Part shown: positions 1 through 5,503 of the stretch, piece after piece | Numbering within the stretch: position 1 is the first letter of the stretch | Layout of the letters: the number at the start of each line of letters is the position of its first letter | Made by a program: the position numbers and the translations under genes | The notes under the pieces: generated by a model | The model's input: the letters and a program-made list of their open reading frames with translations, nothing else | What the model was told of the DNA's origin: nothing | Database searches by the model: none | DNA from: Pseudomonadota bacterium | Lineage (GTDB): Bacteria; Pseudomonadota; Alphaproteobacteria; Sphingomonadales; Sphingomonadaceae | Assembly (NCBI GenBank): GCA_023392555.1 | Contig: JAEVYW010000179.1 | Location: forward strand, 1-5,503 | Reading direction: 5' to 3' | Length of the DNA: 5,503 nt

Positions 1-2
1 GT

Positions 3-344
3 AAATATGCCGCGCTCCGCCGGGTCGCCGCGAAGGACGATATCCGCTCCAACATTCACGCCGGCGGCAAGGCCGAGGCGGTCGAGATCGGCAAGGTCGA
101 GCTTCGCGTCGCCGAGATCATCCGGCCAAAGCTGATCGCCGACGGCATGTTCCTCGTCGGGATCGACATCGTCGGCGACAAGATCCTGGAGGTGAACGTC
201 TTCTCACCGGGCAATCTCAAGAGCTGCTCGACGCTCGCCGGCGTGGATTTTTCGGAGACCATCATCCAATCAGTCGAGCGCAAGGTCGAGATCGCGGGTG
301 CGTATCGCGAAGGTTTCGATAATCGCCATCTGGCGGTGATCTGA
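3..344 (+). CDS. GshB-type ATP-grasp protein (glutathione synthase or paralogue), C-terminal fragment
   Basis: This is the last 113 codons of a gene that begins before the window; it ends at TGA 342-344. The residues fit the C-terminal part of the glutathione synthetase ATP-grasp fold: an RSNIHAGGKAEAVEI stretch (about residues 15-29), equivalent to the NLAAGGRGEA loop of E. coli GshB, then MFLVGIDIVGDKILEVNVFSP (about 49-69), equivalent to IFVGLDIIGDRLTEINVTSP. E63 and N65 match the family's magnesium-binding Glu and Asn. GshB joins gamma-glutamylcysteine and glycine using ATP in the cytosol. Here the motif continues VNVFSPGNL, whereas classical GshB has NVTSPT. The protein may therefore be a GshB-like paralogue with another substrate, such as the ATP-grasp proteins sometimes found beside QEGLA-motif proteins. 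I am confident of the fold family and less so of the substrate, so no symbol is given. No neighbour on its 5' side is visible. Confidence 0.85.
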   Translation, partial: KYAALRRVAAKDDIRSNIHAGGKAEAVEIGKVELRVAEIIRPKLIADGMFLVGIDIVGDKILEVNVFSPGNLKSCSTLAGVDFSETIIQSVERKVEIAGAYREGFDNRHLAVI

Positions 345-346
345 GG

Positions 347-362
347 GGGCTCGGCGCAGCCC
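347..362 (+). terminator. Possible weak terminator hairpin after the GshB-like gene
   Basis: GGGCT (347-351) pairs with AGCCC (358-362) around a six-base loop, starting three bases after the TGA stop of the upstream gene. The bases that follow (TTCGCTTCGCT) contain Ts but no run of them. The position suits termination, but the stem is only 5 bp and a Rho-independent U-tract is missing, so this is a weak call. Confidence 0.25.
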
Positions 363-378
363 TTCGCTTCGCTCCGCG

Positions 379-399
379 ATCATCGCCGACGGCGATGAT
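379..399 (-). terminator. Perfect 9-bp hairpin directly at the 3' end of tRNA-Thr
   Basis: ATCATCGCC (379-387), a GAC loop (388-390) and GGCGATGAT (391-399) form a perfect inverted repeat with a three-base loop. Base 399 is the complement of the last A of the tRNA's CCA, so on the minus strand the hairpin starts exactly where the mature tRNA ends. It could stop transcription or mark the processing point of the precursor. No U-tract follows on either strand: the minus-strand sequence after it is GC-rich. The structure is certain as sequence; the terminator role is inference. Confidence 0.4.
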
Positions 400-474
400 G
401 GTGCCGCTTACAGGACTCGAACCTGTGACCCCCTCATTACGAATGAGGTGCTCTACCAACTGAGCTAAAGCGGC
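399..474 (-). tRNA. tRNA-Thr, anticodon CGT, CCA encoded
   Basis: Read on the minus strand, the sequence folds into a complete cloverleaf. The acceptor stem GCCGCTT pairs with AAGCGGC. A D arm of GCTC/GAGC type has the loop AGTTGGTA. The anticodon stem CCTCA/TGAGG encloses loop TTCGTAA, giving anticodon CGT, which reads the threonine codon ACG. The variable region is GGGTC, and the T arm is ACAGG-TTCGAGT-CCTGT. The discriminator base is A, followed by an encoded CCA (399-401 on the plus strand). The mature molecule is 76 nt including CCA. ACG is a common threonine codon in GC-rich genomes, so a dedicated CGT isoacceptor is expected. The gene lies opposite in strand to both neighbouring protein genes and so must be transcribed separately. 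Confidence 0.97.
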
Positions 475-497
475 GCGCTTTTTGGAAGCGGCGCACC

Positions 498-525
498 CCC
501 TAACAGCGCCACTCCCCGGCTTCAA
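498..525 (-). promoter_or_regulatory. Probable promoter of tRNA-Thr
   Basis: On the minus strand, TTGAAG (complement of 520-525) is followed after 16 bases by TTAGGG (complement of 498-503). TTGAAG matches four of six positions of the TTGACA -35 element. The TTAGGG hexamer in a G-rich setting resembles the poorly conserved -10 elements of GC-rich alphaproteobacteria. A transcript would start near 490, about 16 bases before the 5' end of the mature tRNA at 474. Found by eye; no start-site data. Confidence 0.4.
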
Positions 526-536
526 GCTCTGTCGCA

Positions 537-557
537 CGGCCGGCCCACAGCCGGCTG
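537..557. repeat. GC-rich inverted repeat (8-bp stem, 5-base loop)
   Basis: CGGCCGGC (537-544) and GCCGGCTG (550-557) pair around the loop CCACA, with one G-T pair in the stem. It lies between the minus-strand tRNA promoter and the start of the PAS-protein gene, with no T-run on either side. It could separate the two divergent transcription units, bind a regulator, or be chance in GC-rich DNA. Confidence 0.4.
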
Positions 558-568
558 AACAGATATGC

Positions 569-583
569 TTAACGCTTTGTTTA
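569..583 (+). promoter_or_regulatory. CtrA-like box (TTAA-N7-TTTA) upstream of the PAS-protein gene
   Basis: TTAA (569-572), seven bases CGCTTTG, then TTTA (580-583) differ by one base from the alphaproteobacterial CtrA consensus TTAA-N7-TTAA. The box lies 50 bases before the chosen ATG of the PAS protein, where a regulator could act. CtrA is the conserved response regulator that controls cell-cycle, motility and signalling genes in this class. A one-mismatch match by eye is only suggestive, although TTAA is rare in DNA this GC-rich. Confidence 0.3.
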
Positions 584-633
584 GGCCTCCCCGCCATTTT
601 CCTCACCAAGTTGGAGGGAGTGGGGCGTCAGGC

Positions 634-1926
634 ATGGATAGCTATCGCGAGCATCCGAGCGATTTCGATCTGCCGTCGGTGAGCGAGGCATCGCCCGCCG
701 ACACGGCCGGAATCGAGATCGGCTCCGACGAGCGCCGGATGCACGTGCGCGCCTATAATTATTGGGTCTCGCTGCTCGGTGGCCGCGACTATCCCTCGAT
801 CGAGGACCTAGAGCCCGGCGAGGTCGAGGACTTTGCGGCTAACAGCGTGCTTCTGGACTTCACCGCCGGCCGTGAGAACCCGGCGACCCCGTATATCGGC
901 GCTGCGATTCGCGAGGAGTGCGGGCTCGACGACGCGATCAACTCGATCGCCGACGTTCCGAGCCGTTCGCTGCTGTCGCGCCTGACCGATCATTACATGC
1001 AGATCATCGCCAACCGCGCGCCAATCGGCTTCGAAGCCGAGTTCGTGAACCAGCGCAACGAGACGATCTGCTATCGCGGCATCCTCATGCCGTTCTCGTC
1101 GGACGGCGACACGATCGATTTCATCTACGGAGTCATCAACTGGAAGGGCGGCGTTCCCGCTGCTGCTCCGGTCAATGCCGCCCCCGTGGGGTCGCCGATC
1201 GTCGAAGATGAAGACGAACTGGTCCTCGACCAGCAGGTAGCTTCAACGGACGTCCAGGCCGAACCGGTGCACTTCACCTGGGAAGACGGTCCGCTCCACG
1301 ACCCCGAGACGGGCGAGATTTTCGAGACCGAACTGGACGAGAGCGCGGGCCTTGCCGACCATCTCTGGGCTGCGCGCGAGAGCGTCGATGCGCTGAAGGG
1401 CGCAGACGACCGCACCCGCTCGGCCCTCTATCGCGCTTTGGCACGCGCATACGACTTCGCACTTGCCAGCGAGCGCGAGCCGGAAGACTATGCCGAGCTG
1501 CTCGAGGAATCGGGCGTGAAGGCGCAGGCGCGCGCGCCGATGACGCCGATCGTGAAGCTCGTCTTCGGTATTGATTACGACAAGTCGCGCCTTACCGAGT
1601 TCGCGGCAGCTATGAGCTATGCTCGCCGCCAGGAAGTGGAGGCCGGCGCCTTCCTCAAGTTCATCGAGGACCAGGCCGGCGGCCTCAAGGCGCTGGTCGC
1701 CGCGGAACGCCAGGCCCGCAAGCCGCAGCCGAAGACCGACACGCAGACGGCGATTGCGCGCGCCAAGGCTCGAGACGCCAAGCCGATCGCACTCGACACG
1801 ATTTCGTCGCAGAGCGAATTCGCTCTGGTCCTGGCCCGCCGCTGTGCGGACGGCGGCGTCGAGCCGATCGCGCTCGTGGAAGACGATGCGATGATCGAAC
1901 GCGCGATCCGCCGCGCCAACATCTAG
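634..1926 (+). CDS. PAS_5-like domain protein with uncharacterised helical C-terminus
   Basis: This 430-residue cytosolic protein has no signal peptide or membrane segment. Residues about 32-171 match the alphaproteobacterial PAS_5 layout: an opening helix (AYNYWVSLLGGRDYPSIEDL, 40-59), a VLLDF strand, a long helix with LTDHYMQII, and a closing strand ending in GVINWK (about 166-171). PAS domains sense small ligands, redox state or partners. An Ala/Pro and acidic linker (about 172-245) follows. The rest is mostly helical: an Arg/Glu-rich segment (about 250-362), a Lys/Arg-rich stretch near 364-385 and a short C-terminal segment. I recognise no kinase, cyclase, GGDEF or response-regulator motif, so the output is unknown. 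The frame is open back to an ATG at 565, but I start at 634 because the extra 23 residues are low in family character and would overlap the upstream CtrA-like box. The nearest Shine-Dalgarno-like run, GGAGGG (613-618), is rather far from 634, so the start is uncertain. The gene ends at TAG 1924-1926, 88 bp before the dehydrogenase gene. Confidence 0.8.
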   Translation: MDSYREHPSDFDLPSVSEASPADTAGIEIGSDERRMHVRAYNYWVSLLGGRDYPSIEDLEPGEVEDFAANSVLLDFTAGRENPATPYIGAAIREECGLDDAINSIADVPSRSLLSRLTDHYMQIIANRAPIGFEAEFVNQRNETICYRGILMPFSSDGDTIDFIYGVINWKGGVPAAAPVNAAPVGSPIVEDEDELVLDQQVASTDVQAEPVHFTWEDGPLHDPETGEIFETELDESAGLADHLWAARESVDALKGADDRTRSALYRALARAYDFALASEREPEDYAELLEESGVKAQARAPMTPIVKLVFGIDYDKSRLTEFAAAMSYARRQEVEAGAFLKFIEDQAGGLKALVAAERQARKPQPKTDTQTAIARAKARDAKPIALDTISSQSEFALVLARRCADGGVEPIALVEDDAMIERAIRRANI

Positions 1927-1955
1927 TCCGGTTCCGGACCGCGGGGTTGTCCCGC
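1926..1955 (+). terminator. Two small tandem hairpins after the PAS-protein gene
   Basis: GTCCG-GTTC-CGGAC (1926-1939) begins at the last base of the stop codon and is followed at once by GCGGG-GTTGT-CCCGC (1941-1955). Each has a perfect 5-bp stem. No T-run follows; the next bases are G-rich. They may weaken read-through into the next gene or protect the 3' end, but a Rho-independent terminator is not demonstrated. The second hairpin overlaps the candidate -35 element of the downstream gene. Confidence 0.3.
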
Positions 1956-1976
1956 TCGCGGGGTGGGGGCTATAGG
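1947..1976 (+). promoter_or_regulatory. Probable sigma-70-type promoter of the glutamate dehydrogenase gene
   Basis: TTGTCC (1947-1952) and TATAGG (1971-1976) each match four of six bases of the -35 and -10 consensus, with an 18-base spacer that is very G-rich. A transcript would start near 1983 and carry a leader of about 30 bases before the ATG at 2015. The presence of a promoter here suggests that the dehydrogenase can be expressed independently of the PAS gene. Found by eye only. Confidence 0.45.
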
Positions 1977-2014
1977 CCCGGGCGACACGCACCCTCCGCA
2001 GAGCAAATTGTTTC

Positions 2015-5000
2015 ATGACCCTCCATTCGCGCCTCGCGAGGCCTCTCGTAACGTCCCTGCGCAAGGCGCTGACCCAATATGCCCTTCCCGGTGAAACGGA
2101 GGGTCTCGACAAGGCCCTGGAGCAGGAGGCAGCCGAGTTCCTGGCGAACGTCGCGGCGCAGCGGAAGCGGGGCGAAGTGGCGATTGCGATCGAGTCCACG
2201 GGCGGCGAAGCGGGCCGCCGTCGCATGCGCATCGGCATCGTCAACGACGACATGCCGTTCCTGGTCGATTCCGTCGCGAATGCGATCGCCGCCAAGGGCC
2301 TTGCGGTGCACCGCCTGCTTCACCCGGTGGTGTGCGTCGACCGTGATTCTTCGGGCAAGCTGAAGGACGTCGAGCCGCTGTGCAGCGACGTCAGCCGGCG
2401 AGAGTCGCTGATGTATATCGAGCTCGACCGCACGCACGCACGCGGGCGCAATGAACTGGTCAACGACCTCAAGGCGGTGCTTGCCGACGTCCGGGCCGCG
2501 GTCCGCGACTGGAAAGCCTTGCAGGCGAAGATGCGCGAGGACGCGGCGGCGATCGATGATCCGGAAGGCCGCGCCCTTCTCGAATGGTTCGCGGACGGCG
2601 CGATGACCCTGCTCGGCTACGAGGTCGAGAAGGCAACCGGCCAGCCGAGCGAAACGCTCGGCCTGTTCAGCATTCCCGGCGCCCCGACCGACGAGGGCGG
2701 CGCGATCGGCGCAATGAACTATTTCCAGGCCGGCGGCGACGTGCCGCTGATCGCCAAGGCGGAACGCAAGTCGTCCGTTCACCGGCGCGTCCCGCTCGAC
2801 CTCGTCGTGGTTCCGATCAGTGCGAAGGGCAAGGTCACCGGCATTGGCGTGCACGCCGGCCTGTGGACCAGCCAGGCGCTGACCTGGCCGGTCGAGGACG
2901 TGCCCGTGCTGCGCAAGCGGCTCGAGCGGCTCGACAAGGATTTCGGCTTCGATCCCAAGGGCCATTCGGGCAAGGCGTTGCGCCACGCGGTGTCTGCGCT
3001 TCCACGCGACCTGCTGGTCAGCACGGACTACGACTCCGTACGCGAGCTGGTGATGATGGCGATGTCGCTGGCGGACCGTCCGCGACCCGCCCTCATGCAA
3101 GTTCGCAGCATCCTCAAGGGCCAGCTATTCACCTTCGTCTGGCTGCCCCGCGACGATCTTAACACGCGCCGGCGCGAGGCCATCGGCCATATGCTTGCGG
3201 AAGCTACGGGCACGGAGATCACAAGCTGGTCGATCGAGCTCGGCGAGGGCGATCTCGCGCTCATTCGCTACACGCAATACATCCAGGCCGACGCTCCGAA
3301 CCCCGACGGGCGAGCGCTCGACGAGCGCCTCAACGAAATGGTCCGGGGCTGGGGGCCGGCTGTCGAGGAAGCGCTGATCGCGCGCGTCGGCTCGGGTCGC
3401 GCTACGCGCTACGCGCTAAGCTACGGCAACGAGTTTCCCGAAGGCTACCGCACTCGGACTGATCCGGAAGAGGCCGCCGAAGACATCCTGCGCCTGGCCG
3501 CGCTGGAGACGCCGGACGAACGTGGCGTGCGCCTTTATCGGGTCCCGGGCCAGCCGGCCGGTCACCTGCACCTCAAGACCTATCGCCGCGGCGGCTTGAT
3601 CCCCCTCTCGGAAGCCGTCCCGGTGCTCGAGAATTTCGGATTCCGCGTCCTTGAGGAGATTCCGACCGCGCTGGGCGGCGGAAACGTTGGCTACATCCAC
3701 GACTTCCTGCTCGATCTTGGTCCGGATGCGGACCTCGATTCGATCATCGCACGCGCCGATACGATCGAGACTGCGATCGCTTGCGTACTCGGGCGGCAGG
3801 CCGAGAATGACGAGTTCAACCAGCTTGTCCTGTTCGCGGGACTCGACACCAGGCCGGTGGTCTGGCTGCGCAGCTGGTTCCGCTACGTGCGGCAGACTGG
3901 AAGCAGCTTCGGCCTCGTTACGGTCGTCGACGCACTGCGCCGCGCGCCCAAGGCGACCGCAGCACTGGTCGGGCTGTTCACCGCCCGCCACGATCCGAGC
4001 ATCAAGCGCGGGCGCGACGAAAAGGTCGAGGCCTTCCGGCGCGCATTCGACGATGCGATCGCCGACGTCCGTTCCATTGACGACGACCGCATCCTGCGCC
4101 GCCTCCGCGCGCTGATCGAGGCGGTCCTGCGTACCAACGCGTTTTCGCAGAAGAGCGACGAGGCGCTGGCGTTCAAGATTGAATCCTCTCTGGTGCCGGG
4201 TCTTCCGAAGCCGGTGCCGTGGCGCGAGATCTGGGTGTACAGCCCGCGCATCGAAGGCATCCACTTGCGCGGCGGTCCGGTGGCTCGCGGCGGCCTTCGC
4301 TGGTCCGATCGGCGTGACGACTTCCGCACCGAAATCCTCGGCCTGGTCAAGGCTCAGGTGGTCAAGAACGCCGTCATCGTCCCGACCGGTGCGAAGGGTG
4401 GATTTTACGCGAAGCAGCTTCCGGACCCATCGAACCGCGAGGCGTGGTTCGCCGAAGGCACCGAAAGCTATCGAATCTTTATCCGCTCGCTGCTTTCGAT
4501 CACCGACAACATCGTCAATGACAAGGTCGTCCATCCGGAAGGCGTCGTGATCCACGACGGCGACGATCCTTATTTCGTCGTTGCCGCCGACAAGGGCACG
4601 GCGACCTTCTCCGATGTCGCCAACCAGCTTGCTTTGGAGCGCGAGTTCTGGCTCGGCGACGCGTTCGCCAGCGGCGGCTCGCACGGCTACGACCACAAGG
4701 CGATGGGGATTACCGCCAAAGGCGCGTGGATTTCGGTACAGCGCCACTTCCTCGAAATGGGCATCGACGTTCAGTCGGACCCGGTCACCGTGGCCGGCGT
4801 CGGCGACATGTCGGGCGACGTGTTCGGCAACGGCATGCTGCTCAGCCAGGCGATCAAGCTGGTCGCAGCCTTCGACCACCGCCACATCTTCATCGACCCC
4901 GATCCCGATCCGGCCAAGAGCTGGGACGAGCGCAAGCGCATGTTCGATCTGCCGCGGTCGAGCTGGGACGATTACAACCGCAAGCTGCTGTCGAAGGGCG

Positions 5001-5503
5001 GCGGCATCTATCCGCGCTCGCAGAAGTCGATCGAGCTCAGCGCCGAAGCGCGTGCAGTGCTCGGCATCGACGCCAAGACGGTCGATCCGGCGACCTTGAT
5101 GAACGCCATCCTGAAGGCGCCTGTCGACATCATGTGGTTCGGCGGGATCGGCACCTATGTGAAGGCCGCCACCCAGTCGAACGCGGACGTGGGTGATCCG
5201 GCGAACGACGCGATCCGCGCCGATGGCGGCGAACTTCGCTGCCGCGCGATCGGCGAGGGCGCGAACCTCGGAATCACGCAGGCCGGCCGCATCGAATTCT
5301 CGGAGAAGGGCGGGCGCATCAACACCGACTTCATCGACAATAGCGCCGGCGTCGACTGCTCGGACAAGGAAGTGAACATCAAGATTCCGCTCAACCGCGA
5401 AATGCGCGAGGGGCGGCTGACGTTCGAGAAGCGCAACGCGCTGCTGGCGCGGATGACGGACGAAGTGTCCGACATGGTCCTGGAGGACAACCGCCTTCAG
5501 ACC
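2015..5503 (+). CDS. gdhB: NAD-specific glutamate dehydrogenase, large (180-kDa class), 3' end cut by the window
   Basis: The enzyme oxidatively deaminates L-glutamate to 2-oxoglutarate and ammonia with NAD+, feeding amino-acid carbon into the TCA cycle in the cytosol. The frame is open for 1163 codons to the window edge; family members run to roughly 1550-1650 residues, so about 400 are missing. The N-terminal half is regulatory, beginning with an ACT-like segment (IVNDDMPFLVDSV, 75-87). The catalytic part carries family hallmarks: ARGGLRWSDR (757-766), KAQVVKNAV (779-787), GAKGGF (792-797), DKGTATFSD (859-867), GDAFASGG (881-888), a dinucleotide-binding turn GVGDMSGDVFGNG (928-940), DLPRSSWDDYN (978-988), GEGAN (1080-1084) and NSAGVDCSDKEVN (1109-1121). 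By motif alignment K794 is the likely catalytic lysine and K784 a substrate-binding one. An in-frame TAG at 1973-1975 leaves ATG 2015 as the first possible start, although no Shine-Dalgarno sequence precedes it. The symbol gdhB is used for this class in Pseudomonas; the function is near certain, the symbol less so. Confidence 0.96.
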   Translation, partial: MTLHSRLARPLVTSLRKALTQYALPGETEGLDKALEQEAAEFLANVAAQRKRGEVAIAIESTGGEAGRRRMRIGIVNDDMPFLVDSVANAIAAKGLAVHRLLHPVVCVDRDSSGKLKDVEPLCSDVSRRESLMYIELDRTHARGRNELVNDLKAVLADVRAAVRDWKALQAKMREDAAAIDDPEGRALLEWFADGAMTLLGYEVEKATGQPSETLGLFSIPGAPTDEGGAIGAMNYFQAGGDVPLIAKAERKSSVHRRVPLDLVVVPISAKGKVTGIGVHAGLWTSQALTWPVEDVPVLRKRLERLDKDFGFDPKGHSGKALRHAVSALPRDLLVSTDYDSVRELVMMAMSLADRPRPALMQVRSILKGQLFTFVWLPRDDLNTRRREAIGHMLAEATGTEITSWSIELGEGDLALIRYTQYIQADAPNPDGRALDERLNEMVRGWGPAVEEALIARVGSGRATRYALSYGNEFPEGYRTRTDPEEAAEDILRLAALETPDERGVRLYRVPGQPAGHLHLKTYRRGGLIPLSEAVPVLENFGFRVLEEIPTALGGGNVGYIHDFLLDLGPDADLDSIIARADTIETAIACVLGRQAENDEFNQLVLFAGLDTRPVVWLRSWFRYVRQTGSSFGLVTVVDALRRAPKATAALVGLFTARHDPSIKRGRDEKVEAFRRAFDDAIADVRSIDDDRILRRLRALIEAVLRTNAFSQKSDEALAFKIESSLVPGLPKPVPWREIWVYSPRIEGIHLRGGPVARGGLRWSDRRDDFRTEILGLVKAQVVKNAVIVPTGAKGGFYAKQLPDPSNREAWFAEGTESYRIFIRSLLSITDNIVNDKVVHPEGVVIHDGDDPYFVVAADKGTATFSDVANQLALEREFWLGDAFASGGSHGYDHKAMGITAKGAWISVQRHFLEMGIDVQSDPVTVAGVGDMSGDVFGNGMLLSQAIKLVAAFDHRHIFIDPDPDPAKSWDERKRMFDLPRSSWDDYNRKLLSKGGGIYPRSQKSIELSAEARAVLGIDAKTVDPATLMNAILKAPVDIMWFGGIGTYVKAATQSNADVGDPANDAIRADGGELRCRAIGEGANLGITQAGRIEFSEKGGRINTDFIDNSAGVDCSDKEVNIKIPLNREMREGRLTFEKRNALLARMTDEVSDMVLEDNRLQT
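3401..3421 (+). repeat. Three-copy 7-bp tandem repeat inside the dehydrogenase gene
   Basis: GCTACGC (3401-3407), GCTACGC (3408-3414) and GCTAAGC (3415-3421) are contiguous, the last with one mismatch. The unit is not a multiple of three, so the copies are read in different frames (residues around ATRYALS). The reading frame continues normally through it and into the conserved family segment that follows. Confidence 0.6.

Noticed and set aside
399..474. tRNA-Thr as an integration site for a mobile element
   Set aside because: No integrase gene, no repeat of the tRNA 3' end elsewhere in the window and no compositional break were seen on either side.
262..609. Minus-strand open frame (115 codons) containing ALAQLVEHLIRNEGVTGSSPV
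   Set aside because: This peptide is the well-known false translation of a tRNA gene; the stretch is the tRNA-Thr itself.
1243..2295. Minus-strand open frame (350 codons) spanning the gap between the PAS gene and the dehydrogenase
   Set aside because: It runs antisense across two supported genes and the intergenic region, with low-complexity Arg/Ala-rich translation.
1970..3100. Minus-strand open frame (376 codons)
   Set aside because: Antisense to the conserved N-terminal part of the dehydrogenase and its promoter; composition is typical of a shadow frame and no domain is visible.
2584..3162. Plus-strand open frame (192 codons) inside the dehydrogenase region
   Set aside because: It overlaps the dehydrogenase in another frame, and its Arg/Gly-rich translation shows no family features.
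3416..4885. Long minus-strand open frame (489 codons) opposite the glutamate dehydrogenase
   Set aside because: It lies wholly antisense to a gene with clear family motifs; long antisense frames are expected in GC-rich coding DNA, and its translation is Arg/Ala/Val-rich without recognisable domains.

Overview
The window looks like ordinary chromosomal DNA from an alphaproteobacterium, most likely Sphingomonadales (Sphingomonas or a close relative). The reasons are high GC with strong G/C preference at third codon positions, a PAS_5-type protein of the kind common in alphaproteobacteria, the very large (about 180 kDa class) NAD-glutamate dehydrogenase, and TATAGG/TTAGGG-like -10 elements in G-rich surroundings. 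The taxonomic call is inference; no species is claimed.

Layout. Positions 3-344 (+) hold the last 113 codons of an ATP-grasp protein of the glutathione synthetase (GshB) type; its start lies outside the window. Positions 345-633 contain no protein gene. They hold a tRNA-Thr(CGT) with an encoded CCA on the minus strand (399-474), a perfect 9-bp hairpin abutting its 3' end, a probable tRNA promoter (498-525, minus), a strong GC hairpin (537-557) and a near-consensus CtrA-like box (569-583). Positions 634-1926 (+) encode a 430-residue protein with an N-terminal PAS_5-like domain, an acidic/proline-rich linker and a helical C-terminal part that I cannot assign. An 88-bp gap with two small hairpins and a plausible sigma-70 promoter leads to the NAD-specific glutamate dehydrogenase (2015 to the window end, +). 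That gene is open for 1163 codons without a stop and covers the N-terminal ACT-like regulatory region and most of the catalytic domain; its C-terminus lies past the window.

The genes do not form an obvious pathway cassette. Glutathione synthesis and glutamate oxidation both touch glutamate, but the tRNA on the opposite strand separates the GshB-like gene from the rest. The PAS protein and the dehydrogenase are co-directional, but the dehydrogenase appears to have its own promoter. I found no mobile element, CRISPR array, phage gene or defence system, and no convincing sign of a new biological system. The items most worth a second look are the unassigned C-terminal half of the PAS protein, the CtrA-like box upstream of it, the non-canonical metal-site motif in the GshB-like fragment, and the hairpin fused to the tRNA end.
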